Below are positions 1-8,913 of a stretch of DNA of 64,000 nt, one piece after another. Origin of the DNA: Aureispira sp963837355 (lineage in GTDB: Bacteria > Bacteroidota > Bacteroidia > Chitinophagales > Saprospiraceae); NCBI GenBank assembly GCA_963837355.1, contig CAWIMY010000007.1, forward strand, positions 310,001 through 374,000, read 5' to 3'. The notes below the pieces were generated by a model. The model saw only the letters and a list, made by a program, of their open reading frames with translations, was not told the DNA's origin and ran no database searches. Positions within the stretch are counted from its first letter, which is position 1; the number at the start of each line of letters is the position of its first letter. The translations under genes were made by a program, and so were the position numbers.

Positions 1-2
1 TA

Positions 3-1268
3 TCGGTAACGGTAGAAATTAGCGTCTTTGATGCAGACACTCAAATGCCTATTGAAGCAGCCGATATTTTTACGCCTTGTTCTGAAGTACAAAACTTTTT
101 GACCAACCAAGATGGTAAGGTGATTATGGAATTACCTTTGGATCAAGCTTGTGACTTTGCGGCAGAGAAATTAGGCTACCAACCCAATTCTGTGCGCTTG
201 TCTTCTAAAAATGAGCCTCCAGGGAAAACACTATACGTGCAAATTCCTTTGAAAATAGAATGTATTTTCATCGTTTCAGGAGCCATCGTAGATGGGTATT
301 CCAATAACCCAATTGACAGCGCCCTAGTGCGTTTGGAGTCGGCCTGTGGGGGCGAGCAAGATGAATTGTCCTTGTACACCGATTCCGAAGGACAGTACGA
401 GTTTAGAGATGTACGCGAGGATTGCGACATCCGCGTAACCGTAAGCAAACCTGGATTTACCGATGGTTCTGTCACCTTTAAGACAGGAACGGAATGCGGC
501 ACGAATCAAATTGATACCGCTGGTTTAGGGGTTATCGTAACTTCTATTCCCTTGTATTGTTATGGACCAAATTGTGAAGGGGGAATAGATACCCCGCCTT
601 TGGATGGCGACAGTAGTGTAGCGGTAGTGATAGATCCTAATGGAGCAGAAGTTATTACTTATTCGAATGGGACTAAGATTAGAAAAAATACAGATGGCAG
701 CGAAGACATAGATACGGGTGATGGTAGAGGATGGCGTAAACGTATTTTGGAAGGTGATTTAAAGTTAGTGAATATTTATTATGACTTTGACGATGCACGG
801 ATTCGCAGAGATGCAGAACCCGCTCTGAATAATTTAGTAAACTTATTGGATAATTATCCTGAGATGAAAATCAAGCTGACCTCTCATACCGATGCTAGAG
901 GTAAGAAAGGTTATAACAAGCGTCTTTCTAAGCGCCGAGCAGAAGCCGTGGTGAAGTACTTGATGGCTAAAGGGATTAATAAGAATCGCTTACAGGCCAA
1001 AGGAATGGGAGAAGAGGTAATGATCAATGATTGTTATGATGGGGTCACTTGTAGTGAATTACAACACCAAGAAAACCGTCGGACAGAATTTGTGATTACA
1101 GAATATGTTCCCCAAGGAATGAATGCGCAATCTGTTCGTCCTGATAACATTAAAGTAGATGCTTGTAGAGACTGCCCAGTTGCCCCTGAGGTAGAAGACG
1201 AGAACGCTAATACAGACGGCGAGCAATTAGAAGGCGAAGTATACAACGATGACGATATTGACGGCTAG
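3..1268 (+). CDS. OmpA-family protein with carboxypeptidase-regulatory-like domains, 5' partial
   Basis: The reading frame is open to the left edge, so the true start lies outside the window; the first ATG at 45 is internal to a beta-sandwich segment. Two carboxypeptidase-regulatory-like (CNA-B type) segments are visible, roughly codons 1-75 and 85-160; the second has the usual '..VDGYSNNPIDSALVRLES..' and 'TDSEGQYEFRDV' pattern. After a Gly/Asp linker comes an OmpA C-terminal domain (about codons 255-370) with the peptidoglycan-binding signature: YYDFDDARIR, then SHTDARGKKGYNKRLSKRRA and the NRRTEF end. An acidic tail closes the protein. Such proteins normally sit in the outer membrane or periplasm and bind peptidoglycan; many in Bacteroidota are T9SS-linked or gliding-linked, but nothing here shows that. 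A strong terminator follows directly. Confidence 0.85.
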   Translation, partial: SVTVEISVFDADTQMPIEAADIFTPCSEVQNFLTNQDGKVIMELPLDQACDFAAEKLGYQPNSVRLSSKNEPPGKTLYVQIPLKIECIFIVSGAIVDGYSNNPIDSALVRLESACGGEQDELSLYTDSEGQYEFRDVREDCDIRVTVSKPGFTDGSVTFKTGTECGTNQIDTAGLGVIVTSIPLYCYGPNCEGGIDTPPLDGDSSVAVVIDPNGAEVITYSNGTKIRKNTDGSEDIDTGDGRGWRKRILEGDLKLVNIYYDFDDARIRRDAEPALNNLVNLLDNYPEMKIKLTSHTDARGKKGYNKRLSKRRAEAVVKYLMAKGINKNRLQAKGMGEEVMINDCYDGVTCSELQHQENRRTEFVITEYVPQGMNAQSVRPDNIKVDACRDCPVAPEVEDENANTDGEQLEGEVYNDDDIDG

Positions 1269-1294
1269 GAGATAAAAACTCTGCACCGTTTTAG

Positions 1295-1342
1295 AAACCT
1301 CTTTATTCAGGCACAAGTGTGTTTGGGTAAAGAGGTTTTTTT
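1295..1342 (+). terminator. Rho-independent terminator after the OmpA-family gene
   Basis: Perfect 11-bp stem, AAACCTCTTTA (1295-1305) with TAAAGAGGTTT (1328-1338), followed by a run of T to 1342. It separates the OmpA gene from the first small/large module. Confidence 0.85.
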
Positions 1343-1454
1343 GTAGACAGGGAGAATACGAATTGCAAAAAAGCGACCAATATAAACAAAAAAAGGTAAA
1401 AAAGGAAGCACTTGTTATTTTATTGCCTATTCCTAGGTTATTGCAAAATTAGGC

Positions 1455-1485
1455 TTGTTTTTTCGCTAGAAAAGGCGTATTATTG
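1455..1485 (+). promoter_or_regulatory. Bacteroidota-type promoter for module A
   Basis: TTG (1455-1457), a 20-nt spacer, then TATTATTG (1478-1485), one mismatch from the TANNTTTG -7 element known for Bacteroidota sigma-ABfr. The ATG at 1544 lies about 55 nt downstream of the expected start. The same geometry is seen at 4627-4657 before module B. Confidence 0.6.
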
Positions 1486-1543
1486 ACGGATAGAATCTCT
1501 TTTTTTCATGGAAGTGGCCAACACTTCGTTTCCCTTTATACAG

Positions 1544-2551
1544 ATGTTTAAGAGCAAGACGGATTTTAACGCGTTTGATAAGCACCATACCAAAGTACCC
1601 AACATTGATATTAAAAAATTGAAGGGCTTAACTAAGAATGGCACTAAGAAGTTAGTGGCCAATCCAGAAGTACAGACGGCTTATCATTTGGTGTTGGATT
1701 ATTTCGAAGATCCTGCGGGGAAACCTGCTGGACATTTTCTAGATTTTGGCACGAACAAAAAGCTTACGAAGCATTTTGAACAAGTGGAACTGAAGTCAGG
1801 GAAACTAGATAAGCGGATGTCGGCCAACCAGAAAGAAGCCTCAATGGGAGCCGTCTATGTCAAAGAAGAAAACAGCAAAAATATCCTCCACTTTGAGCCA
1901 GACCCTAGTTGCAAAGTTCCCAAAGGAAAATGGCCAAAAATTCTAAAAGCGCTCAAGCCATTCATCAATAGTATGAAGGCCGTGGTTGTACTCAATGGGG
2001 AAGTAGTTGGAGAAGCAACCGAGGAGACCGCTCAAGATAGCGCTGCTGATAGTACGCAACTTATAAGCTTAGACGCGCTCAAAACGATGTTTAAGCCAAT
2101 TTCTGTCATGCTCAAAACAACGTTGCGCGAGGAAATTATTCCTCGAATCAAAGCCAAAACAGCGACCGATCAAGATGCGGCGGCAGTGGCCACGTTGCAA
2201 GAACAAATTACCGCCTTTTTGGAAGCTTACCCCAAGAGCGAGGAGGCGACCCAAACCACCTTAGCCAAAGCTAAAGCAACCTTAGAGGAGAAAGTGCCTT
2301 TTGTAGAAAAAATTGCTACTGCTCTTGAAGGAAGTGTGGGAACAACGGCTTCTGATGACCCAGATACCGCCGCCGCTCCACCAAGTGCAGAAGAAGCCGC
2401 ACAGCTGAAAAAGTTAGAGGAGATGCTGGCAGACGCAGAGAAAGGCTTGAACGATTTTGAAGAAGTCTATAAACGCCTAGTCTCCGAGGTAGAAACGCCT
2501 ACAGCGCCAATGCCTGGTGGGAATGCATTTTTGGCAGGACTTGGTGTATAG
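1544..2551 (+). CDS. Module A small protein, unknown family (335 aa)
   Basis: I do not recognise this family. The start at 1544 is chosen over an upstream ATG at 1508 because the paralogue at 4724 begins with the same MFKSK.DFNAF sequence. There is no signal peptide or membrane segment, so it is probably cytoplasmic. Residues about 1-165 form a Lys-rich alpha/beta domain conserved in the paralogue (shared blocks: LDYF, GHFL.FG..KKL.KHF, KSGKLDKR, KEASMG, GKWPKILK.LK, KAVVV). Residues about 170-320 are acidic and helical, probably coiled coil, with an Ala/Pro-rich stretch. The C-terminus MPGGNAFLAGLGV resembles the paralogue's LPSGAAFLEEVQ. It lies 69 bp before the large partner in the same orientation. 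A chaperone or adaptor for the partner is one guess from the paired layout. Confidence 0.75.
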   Translation: MFKSKTDFNAFDKHHTKVPNIDIKKLKGLTKNGTKKLVANPEVQTAYHLVLDYFEDPAGKPAGHFLDFGTNKKLTKHFEQVELKSGKLDKRMSANQKEASMGAVYVKEENSKNILHFEPDPSCKVPKGKWPKILKALKPFINSMKAVVVLNGEVVGEATEETAQDSAADSTQLISLDALKTMFKPISVMLKTTLREEIIPRIKAKTATDQDAAAVATLQEQITAFLEAYPKSEEATQTTLAKAKATLEEKVPFVEKIATALEGSVGTTASDDPDTAAAPPSAEEAAQLKKLEEMLADAEKGLNDFEEVYKRLVSEVETPTAPMPGGNAFLAGLGV

Positions 2552-2620
2552 AACCTGTTTTTCCAAGCCCCCAATCTTTATTTTATCAATCATTACGGCC
2601 TTAGCCATCAACCATATGTT

Positions 2621-4429
2621 ATGCCTGCTCAAAATACCAACACCTTAGCCGTTCAAGAAGCCAATGAGAAGCTTCAATACTTAGAAGGTGTTAAAAAAGC
2701 CATCGAAAAAGAACTAGAGGCCACAAAATCACTGCCCCAAAGCCCATTGCTAGACTTTGCCATCAAGAAGATCTATAAGAAGTTAGCAAAGATTGATAAA
2801 AAGATTCAGGAGGCGCAAAAGAAACTAGAAGCCAAAGCTGTCGCTAAAGATTTAGTAGAGCAAGACGTTTTGGACAAGCTGGCACAAGCGGCTAAAGATT
2901 TTGCCAATGGCAACAACGACGATGCCTTGGATAATTTGGAAGCAGCAGGCAAAGAAGCCGCTAAAGACGAAGCACACAAGGGTATCGATAAAATAAATAT
3001 ATCTGAAGGGTCGAAAGAGCACCTTAAGGATATGGCGGAGGAAATCGCCGCAGGTAGTATACAAGGCGCGGTAGATGTTCTTAAAGATGGCTTAAGAGAC
3101 GAAGCAGGAAACTTGATTGATAAACACATCGAAGATGAACGGGTAGCTGCGCTAATTAAAAAGGCGGTCGAAGGAGTCGTCGAAGGGGAGTTTGAAGGCT
3201 TGCTAGAAGTGTTAGCCAATGGCGTCGTAGACATTGCAGAGGATAAGCTGATTGAGTTTGTTCGCCACTTACTGAAACTGTTAGAACAGAGAATTTACCT
3301 CCGTATTGAGGAGCGTTTGACCGCAGAGGTAAAGAACATAGTGGAGGACGCGACCGCACTAGCGATCGAAAAGACAGGAGCAGAGAAAACTGCCCAATTA
3401 GTGGCGACCGTTGTTCGCCGTATATTGCGCCGTTCCTTGGATATTATTAAAGAAGAAATTAAAATTCTAACCTCTGAGCAAACCTTAAAAACGTTACTAG
3501 GGGTCTTGAAGGATGCCGCCCTGCAAACCTTACAAACGGGTTTAAAAGGCCGTAAAATTAAGGAAATTCTTGTAGAATTACTAGGACACGCGGAAGCGCA
3601 CCCTGAATTCAAAAAAATAATTCGCGACTTGAAAAAACGCTTGGCAGAAAAATTCTTAGCCATGGCGATTGAACAGGTGGAATACATTGCCAGCGAAGTG
3701 CTGGATGCCTTCTTGCGCGTGCATGGAAGTTGGGCAGGCCCCTTATTTACTTTGAAGCGCCAAGATGTGAGTATCGGGCCTTGGTGGGGCTGTGTTTACG
3801 TTGATCTGAGTGCTTCAGCGAAATTAGTTGGCGAAATTAGTAGCAAAAGACTAGGTATCGGTGCGGAAGGATTTGGTAAAGTCAGTGGTAACGCCTTTAT
3901 GGGCGTTGGGATTTCCATCAAATTTGGACTACCCATCGTAGGAGATATTGGGATTGCAGGAGGCGTAGAAGGTCGCCTTACTGTCAGTGCTAGTTTGACG
4001 GTCGGATTAGAAGTTAAAAATAGTATTATTCACGGATCTATAGCCCCTTTCACGATTGATGCCGCCTTTGCGGCGCGCATCTACTTGGAAACGCCGATTC
4101 CCAATAGTATTCTCAAGTATGTACCTGCTATTTTAGCCGAAGCAACTGTCATTAAACAAAATGTTTACTACCCATTGGGTAAAATTAATATTTTACAGGT
4201 TCGAACGCCTAAATATTCCATGACATTTAACATGAAAAAAGGTGCTTTTGTCTATCAAGGTGCTGCAGGGGATTACGATGTAAGCTTAGACCCTAGAGTT
4301 AAAACAGTCATCAAAAATCTCAAAGAAAGCTTTGAAAAAGCTGCTGATAAAGCATTGGATTATTTAGACCCAACCAATATTGACCTAAATCCTTTCGATG
4401 AGGAAGGCTGGATCGGGCAGTATTTTTAA
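2621..4429 (+). CDS. Module A large protein: helical N-terminus plus beta-rich C-terminus (602 aa)
   Basis: Unrecognised family. Residues 1-75 form a helical hairpin (LQYLEGVKKAIEKEL ... IDKKIQEAQKKLEAK), followed by about 290 residues of amphipathic helices rich in Ala, Glu, Lys and Leu. From about 370 the protein changes to Gly/Ala-rich alternating strands (for example GISIKFGLPIVGDIGIAGG), reminiscent of a barrel or beta-solenoid, to about residue 545. The end, DKALDYLDPTNIDLNPF, matches the end of the 5857 gene product (DHAMSKADPTKWNFSPWW), which ties the two together. There is no signal peptide, so if the beta part is membrane-inserting or exported it would need a non-Sec route. It follows the small partner and probably shares its transcript. 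Confidence 0.75.
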   Translation: MPAQNTNTLAVQEANEKLQYLEGVKKAIEKELEATKSLPQSPLLDFAIKKIYKKLAKIDKKIQEAQKKLEAKAVAKDLVEQDVLDKLAQAAKDFANGNNDDALDNLEAAGKEAAKDEAHKGIDKINISEGSKEHLKDMAEEIAAGSIQGAVDVLKDGLRDEAGNLIDKHIEDERVAALIKKAVEGVVEGEFEGLLEVLANGVVDIAEDKLIEFVRHLLKLLEQRIYLRIEERLTAEVKNIVEDATALAIEKTGAEKTAQLVATVVRRILRRSLDIIKEEIKILTSEQTLKTLLGVLKDAALQTLQTGLKGRKIKEILVELLGHAEAHPEFKKIIRDLKKRLAEKFLAMAIEQVEYIASEVLDAFLRVHGSWAGPLFTLKRQDVSIGPWWGCVYVDLSASAKLVGEISSKRLGIGAEGFGKVSGNAFMGVGISIKFGLPIVGDIGIAGGVEGRLTVSASLTVGLEVKNSIIHGSIAPFTIDAAFAARIYLETPIPNSILKYVPAILAEATVIKQNVYYPLGKINILQVRTPKYSMTFNMKKGAFVYQGAAGDYDVSLDPRVKTVIKNLKESFEKAADKALDYLDPTNIDLNPFDEEGWIGQYF

Positions 4430-4626
4430 ACACTGAATTGTAGAACGAGTCGTAAGTTTTTTATAGAGGCAGTTTTTACAAAGGAACCGTTGTTTGGCAG
4501 ATAAGGATGTTTTTGACCTGAAAAGAATTAAAACAATAGACTCCTAGTCCTTTGTCAAGTAATAAGAAAACCCTCTTTTTAGTTACAGAAAAATCCTTGC
4601 TTAGAGTTGTCGTAGATCAATAGTGC

Positions 4627-4657
4627 TTGCAAAAATCTTTTTTTCTCTCTATGTTTA
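4627..4657 (+). promoter_or_regulatory. Promoter for module B
   Basis: TTG (4627-4629), 20-nt spacer, TATGTTTA (4650-4657). The last base differs from the TANNTTTG consensus. Spacing is identical to the module A promoter, and the ATG at 4724 is about 60 nt past the expected start. Confidence 0.55.
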
Positions 4658-4723
4658 CATGATATAGTTATAAGCCAATTTTTGATATACGCTATCTATT
4701 TCCAATATAAAATTCGCCAAATT

Positions 4724-5779
4724 ATGTTTAAAAGTAAAATAGATTTTAATGCCTTCTATACCCATAATGATAAGGTAAAAGATCTTGAACAGTCTACAGT
4801 TAAAGCCCTTGCTAAAGCCGCTGTTAAAAAATTATTAGCAAAACCTGGAGAGAGAACTTCTTTCCATCTTCTCTTAGATTATTTCAAAGATGAGAAAGGA
4901 AATGCTTTAGGCCACTTCTTAGGCTTTGGTATCAGTAAAAAATTAGACAAGCATTTTTTACAGATAGAAATGAAGTCAGGGAAACTGGATAAGAGAATAT
5001 CAAATAACCCTAAGGAAGCTTCAATGGGGGAGGCGTATATCAAAAAAGATGGGGCTAAAGCCCTCTTATGCTTTGAACCACATCCCAATTCTAAAATCCC
5101 AGCGGGCAAATGGCCTAAAATCCTAAAATCTCTAAAAGCATACTTGAACGGCATAAAAGCAGTAGTCGTTATTGGTGGGCAAATTATCGGTGATGACGCG
5201 GCAAATGCAGCGGCTGCCGCTCCAGACGCTGCCATAGCCCCGCAAGAGGATACAGTTAATCCACAGGAGGATACAGTTAATCCACAGGAGGATACAGTTA
5301 ACCCACAAGAGGATGTAGCAGCTTTAGCCGCTCAATTCAAAGAACAACTAGAGCAGATTTCTGGGTATCTCAAGGAGACCCTTCCTAAAGATATTCTTCC
5401 CAAAATCAAAAACAAAACCTTAGACGTATCTGATTTAGAGGTAGTACAAAACATTAAAGCCAAGATTGATGATTTTGAGGCAGCTTACCAAAATGCAGCA
5501 GAGACACTTCAGAGCAAACTGGCTAAGATGCGCGATAGTATAGCTCAGCAAACACCTAAGGTGGAGAAGGTTTTGAAAGCGGTTGAACAATTGTTAGGAA
5601 CCAACACAGGGGACGATACTACCGAAGACGATGCTACTGCTATCCAAGAATTATTGGATATGGCTAGAGAGGGCTTGGCTCATTTCGATAGCATCTACGA
5701 TCAACTCAAATCGGATTTAGAAAACTCTAAAGCAGAACCCCTTCCTAGCGGAGCCGCTTTCTTAGAAGAAGTCCAGTAA
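4724..5779 (+). CDS. Module B small protein, paralogue of the 1544 gene product (351 aa)
   Basis: Start 4724 (MFKSKIDFNAF) matches the paralogue; an upstream in-frame start at 4682 would add 14 residues lacking a counterpart. Residues 1-165 are the same unrecognised Lys-rich alpha/beta domain as in module A, with near-identical blocks around GHFLGFGISKKLDKHF, MKSGKLDKR, NPKEASMGEAYIKK and GKWPKILKSLKAYL. An Ala-rich stretch is followed by four tandem PQEDTVN-type heptads (nucleotides 5240-5314), then an acidic helical region (about 200-340) and the conserved LPSGAAFLEEVQ end. Cytoplasmic by lack of signal peptide. It lies 77 bp upstream of its large partner. Confidence 0.75.
   Translation: MFKSKIDFNAFYTHNDKVKDLEQSTVKALAKAAVKKLLAKPGERTSFHLLLDYFKDEKGNALGHFLGFGISKKLDKHFLQIEMKSGKLDKRISNNPKEASMGEAYIKKDGAKALLCFEPHPNSKIPAGKWPKILKSLKAYLNGIKAVVVIGGQIIGDDAANAAAAAPDAAIAPQEDTVNPQEDTVNPQEDTVNPQEDVAALAAQFKEQLEQISGYLKETLPKDILPKIKNKTLDVSDLEVVQNIKAKIDDFEAAYQNAAETLQSKLAKMRDSIAQQTPKVEKVLKAVEQLLGTNTGDDTTEDDATAIQELLDMAREGLAHFDSIYDQLKSDLENSKAEPLPSGAAFLEEVQ
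5240..5314 (+). repeat. 21-bp tandem repeat inside the module B small gene
   Basis: Three full copies and one partial copy of a 21-bp unit, roughly CCACAGGAGGATACAGTTAA plus T, encoding PQEDTVN. Copies differ by only one to three bases, so expansion was recent. The module A paralogue has no such repeat at this linker. Confidence 0.9.
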
Positions 5780-5856
5780 GAATACTATTTTCAATCCTCA
5801 TTAACTATTCCAAGGAAATTCTTTATTAAAGAATAACTTGATAATATATATTTATT

Positions 5857-6843
5857 ATGGCTACTAAAGCATCTGAACAAGCATTAGCTGAAATTAATCA
5901 GCTAGAAACCACCAAAAAACAAATAGTAGATAGAATGCCTACGTCCAGTACTGGACCAGAAAGCAAAAAACTCCTGAACGAGCTACAAACAGAGGTCAAG
6001 CAGATTGATGCTAAAGTAGCACAGTTGCAACAAACTACCGAACTAGCAGTTGCCCCTTCTGACTTGGTACAAAGCAAAAGCGCAGGTAAGGCAGGCAGTA
6101 AAAGCGCAGGTAAAGCGGGGAATAAAAGTGGAAAAGGAAATGGATTGATGTTGTGGTTTGTAGATACCTATGGCTATCTAAATTTCCCGATTATCGATAA
6201 AGAAACCCCCGATATTAAAACCAATTTGCCATTAGTAACCGTTAAAGCGGCTTTTGAATTGATCCTGACCGTAGGTTTTAGTATAACTAATAGCCAACTA
6301 ATTGAAGGTACGGGGAGTTTGACAGCAAAAATGGGTATTGAGTTAAACCTCGGGGTCAATGAAGGGGTACGCAAGTTTAGAATCCAAGCACAAATAGGGA
6401 TTAGAGGTAATATACAATCTAAAGTTGATGCTAAATGTTTGCTCAAACCAAAAGGCAACACCTTAGCGGGTTACCACGAGCCCGTCGTATTTGATTTTGC
6501 GATTAGTTCCTCTCTAATTATCAAACTCTCAGTGCCGAATTTCGTACTAAGAGCGATTGTGACTTTTCTGCGTTACCAAGACAATAGATGGTCGTTAAGA
6601 GAAAATACCCTAGAATTTGAGTTTGGAAGACTTTCTATTGTAGAAACGCGTACAGGGCAAGGAAGTTTTGTAGTACAAGGACAAAGCAAGCTTACCTATC
6701 GCCGCTCTGGCTCTATGCGAAGTGGCATTTCGCCACAATTAGAGCGACTCTATTACGACATGGTCTTATCTATTAAGAGAGGAGTAGACCATGCGATGAG
6801 TAAGGCGGATCCAACAAAATGGAATTTTAGCCCTTGGTGGTAA
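5857..6843 (+). CDS. Module B large protein: helical hairpin, basic linker, beta-rich domain (328 aa)
   Basis: Unrecognised family, a shorter relative of the 2621 product. Residues 1-65 form a helical hairpin (INQLETTKKQIVDRM ... VKQIDAKVAQLQQ) like the start of the 602-aa protein. Residues about 73-95 are a basic low-complexity linker with SKSAGKAG repeats. From about 100 to 290 come alternating hydrophobic strands (AFELILTVGFSI, GIELNLGVNEG, AQIGIRGNI). The C-terminal helix and DPTKWNFSPWW tail match the longer paralogue. The long central helical region of module A is absent. No signal peptide. A bidirectional terminator follows at once. Confidence 0.75.
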   Translation: MATKASEQALAEINQLETTKKQIVDRMPTSSTGPESKKLLNELQTEVKQIDAKVAQLQQTTELAVAPSDLVQSKSAGKAGSKSAGKAGNKSGKGNGLMLWFVDTYGYLNFPIIDKETPDIKTNLPLVTVKAAFELILTVGFSITNSQLIEGTGSLTAKMGIELNLGVNEGVRKFRIQAQIGIRGNIQSKVDAKCLLKPKGNTLAGYHEPVVFDFAISSSLIIKLSVPNFVLRAIVTFLRYQDNRWSLRENTLEFEFGRLSIVETRTGQGSFVVQGQSKLTYRRSGSMRSGISPQLERLYYDMVLSIKRGVDHAMSKADPTKWNFSPWW

Positions 6844-6865
6844 CGTATACTAACAGCCGCTAAAT

Positions 6866-6905
6866 AAAAAGCGTCCTGCCAAATAGTTTTGGAAGGACGC
6901 TTTTT
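6866..6905. terminator. Bidirectional terminator between module B and the TPR gene
   Basis: Stem AAAAAGCGTCCT (6866-6877) with AGGACGCTTTTT (6894-6905), extended inward by CCAAA/TTTGG across one mismatch. A and T runs on both flanks suit the convergent genes on either side. Confidence 0.9.
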
Positions 6906-6929
6906 GTGTTGATTGGTCGTAAAGGGGAA

Positions 6930-8639
6930 TTATAAAATCTGTTCTACTACAGCGGTAGCCTTCTCGCCAATGTATTGCATCTCGTCGGAGGTAATGTTAT
7001 TTTTGTAAGTCATTTTCACATCTTCCGAAGACTGGGTAGGGTCTTGCGTTTTGTAGAGCATCGCTTCCCCTTTTTCCTTACTAAAGGCTAACGTATTGCC
7101 ATTATTTACCAATTGCAACTTGGCTGTAAATCCAGGAAAACCATCTAATGGAATGAATTCTAATAAGGCTCCTGAGGCCGTTTCTTTTTGAATCTTATAG
7201 GTAGCCAATTGTTCGCGCTGCTCAGACAACATCAAAATGCCTTTTTCTGCAATGACCAAAGAAGAGCTGGAAAGGGATGCTTTAAGATTAGCTAAATGCT
7301 CACCACTAAAACCATCAGCTCGCTCGCTTTTTAGATCATCAAATACCCACAATTTACCGAAAAGTTGGTTGAGGAACTTGGAGCGTTCATTTTTAGAAAA
7401 TGCTGCTTTATTGGAGGTAATCGCTGCCGTTCTTAATTTGGTCAAAACATCTTGTAAATGAGTCTTTAAAAATTCTTGAGCAGGGGCATGGTCTTGAACG
7501 CTAGCCGCTTTTACAAAACGATAAGCTTTTACAAGGTCATTTTGTTGATAATAAAGACGTCCTAATTGAAAGTAGGCATCTGCTTGAAATAGGCCTGGTA
7601 GTTTAGCGATGGGAACTAAAATATTTTCTGCCTTCTTTTCTTTTTTTAGACCAATCAACGCAGTAGCTTGTGCTATTACTAATCGATTCGATTGGGTATT
7701 GTCATCTTTTACGTGCTCTTTAATTTGCTCTGTGACCGCTAGGGCCTCTGTATAATCTTCTTCCAACAACAAGAGTGCAATTAACTGAAAGGCCGCTTCT
7801 GTTTGTTCAGGGTCTAACTCCATCGCGTTTTTAAAAGCAGTTTTAGCAATTTCGTATTGCGTATTCTGCAATGCTGCTTCACCCAATTGATACTCGTAAG
7901 AGGCATCTTGTCTATCCGATAATTCTGCGGTTTTGAGGAAGTGGTCGACAGCTTTGTCCAACTGCCCAAGTTGCTGGAGTAGCAGCGCATATTCGTAATG
8001 AATGTAGGCTTCTTCTGAATAGTGCAGCAATAATTGTTCGTAAATGGAAAGTACTTGGTCAAATTGTTTCAAACTGGTGTAGACCTCAATTTTCAAGTAA
8101 GCGACATCTCTATCAAAATCAGGTTCTAAAGTCGTTGCTCGTTGAATATCCTTCAAAGCCAGTTCGGGGTTGCCCGTAGCGTTGTGAACTTGTGCCCGAT
8201 ATAAAAAGGGCATTGCTGTTTGGTCGCTTTGTTCAATAGCTTTGTTCAAAAAGGGGAGTGCTTTACCGTAGTCCTTGTTTTCAATCAATTGATAAGCGCC
8301 CTTTGCGGTCAACGCTTCTAAATAATCAGGATCTAAGGCCAAAACCTTTCCCCACATCAATTGAGCCGCATTTTCTTCCCCCTGCATAGTCTTTACAAGA
8401 GCAAACTTCGCTAAGTAATCAGGATTACTAGGATCTAACTCTGCCGCTTTGGCTAGGCATATCTCAACTTGTGCAAATGGGATAGGCTCTTCCGCTCTGA
8501 AAGCTTCTGCCAAATAATCATAACCAAAAGCCTCGTTAGGATGTTCCCGAACGGCTTGTTTAGCTAGTTCTTCTAATTGGATATAATTTTGTTCTTGTAG
8601 GGCAAGTTCAAGTGCCTGTTTTAACTCTTTTATATTCAT
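6930..8639 (-). CDS. TPR-repeat protein with C-terminal beta domain (569 aa)
   Basis: About ten tetratricopeptide-like repeats fill residues 1-390 (typical units: AFGYDYLAEAFRAEEPIP, YQLGEAALQNTQYEIAKTAF, AYFQLGRLYYQQNDLVKAYR). The last 140 residues are different: a helix, then strands (SSSLVIAEKGILMLSE, LEFIPLDGFPGFTAKLQLV, NTLAFSKEKGEAMLYKT) that could form a small lipocalin-like barrel. There is no signal peptide, so it is likely cytoplasmic and acts as a protein-interaction scaffold. It converges on module B, and no functional link can be shown. The precise role is unknown. Confidence 0.8.
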   Translation of the reverse strand: MNIKELKQALELALQEQNYIQLEELAKQAVREHPNEAFGYDYLAEAFRAEEPIPFAQVEICLAKAAELDPSNPDYLAKFALVKTMQGEENAAQLMWGKVLALDPDYLEALTAKGAYQLIENKDYGKALPFLNKAIEQSDQTAMPFLYRAQVHNATGNPELALKDIQRATTLEPDFDRDVAYLKIEVYTSLKQFDQVLSIYEQLLLHYSEEAYIHYEYALLLQQLGQLDKAVDHFLKTAELSDRQDASYEYQLGEAALQNTQYEIAKTAFKNAMELDPEQTEAAFQLIALLLLEEDYTEALAVTEQIKEHVKDDNTQSNRLVIAQATALIGLKKEKKAENILVPIAKLPGLFQADAYFQLGRLYYQQNDLVKAYRFVKAASVQDHAPAQEFLKTHLQDVLTKLRTAAITSNKAAFSKNERSKFLNQLFGKLWVFDDLKSERADGFSGEHLANLKASLSSSSLVIAEKGILMLSEQREQLATYKIQKETASGALLEFIPLDGFPGFTAKLQLVNNGNTLAFSKEKGEAMLYKTQDPTQSSEDVKMTYKNNITSDEMQYIGEKATAVVEQIL

Positions 8640-8735
8640 TGGAATAGTAATAATTTATGCTATTATAGCGTAATGGGATGTTTAAGTAGGCGATCAAAAG
8701 AAAGCGGATATTTTTACAGAGAATTTTTAGGGCGC

Positions 8736-8753
8736 TCGTAGCCTTAGCTACGA
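8736..8753. other. Short hairpin upstream of the TPR gene
   Basis: TCGTAGC (8736-8742), loop CTTA, GCTACGA (8747-8753). It lacks an adjacent T-run, so its function is unknown; it lies in the TPR gene's 5' region. Confidence 0.5.
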
Positions 8754-8813
8754 AGGCGGGTATCCAACGACCAAACGTGCAAAAAGGCTCGCTTAAAAAT
8801 GTCTGATTAGTTC

Positions 8814-8837
8814 TGTTACATGGTATTTAATGTAACA
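8814..8837. other. Perfect inverted repeat TGTTACAT-N8-ATGTAACA
   Basis: Eight-bp arms at 8814-8821 and 8830-8837 with an AT-rich 8-nt centre. The dyad has the size of a dimeric regulator operator, but could be a weak hairpin. It lies between the DUF2007-like gene's 3' end and the TPR gene's 5' end. Confidence 0.4.
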
Positions 8838-8913
8838 CCTTAGAAAGATACTTCTTTTATAGTGAAAGGAGTAACAAAAAGTATAAATTCCCTAATAGAA
8901 GGACAAGGAGTTT

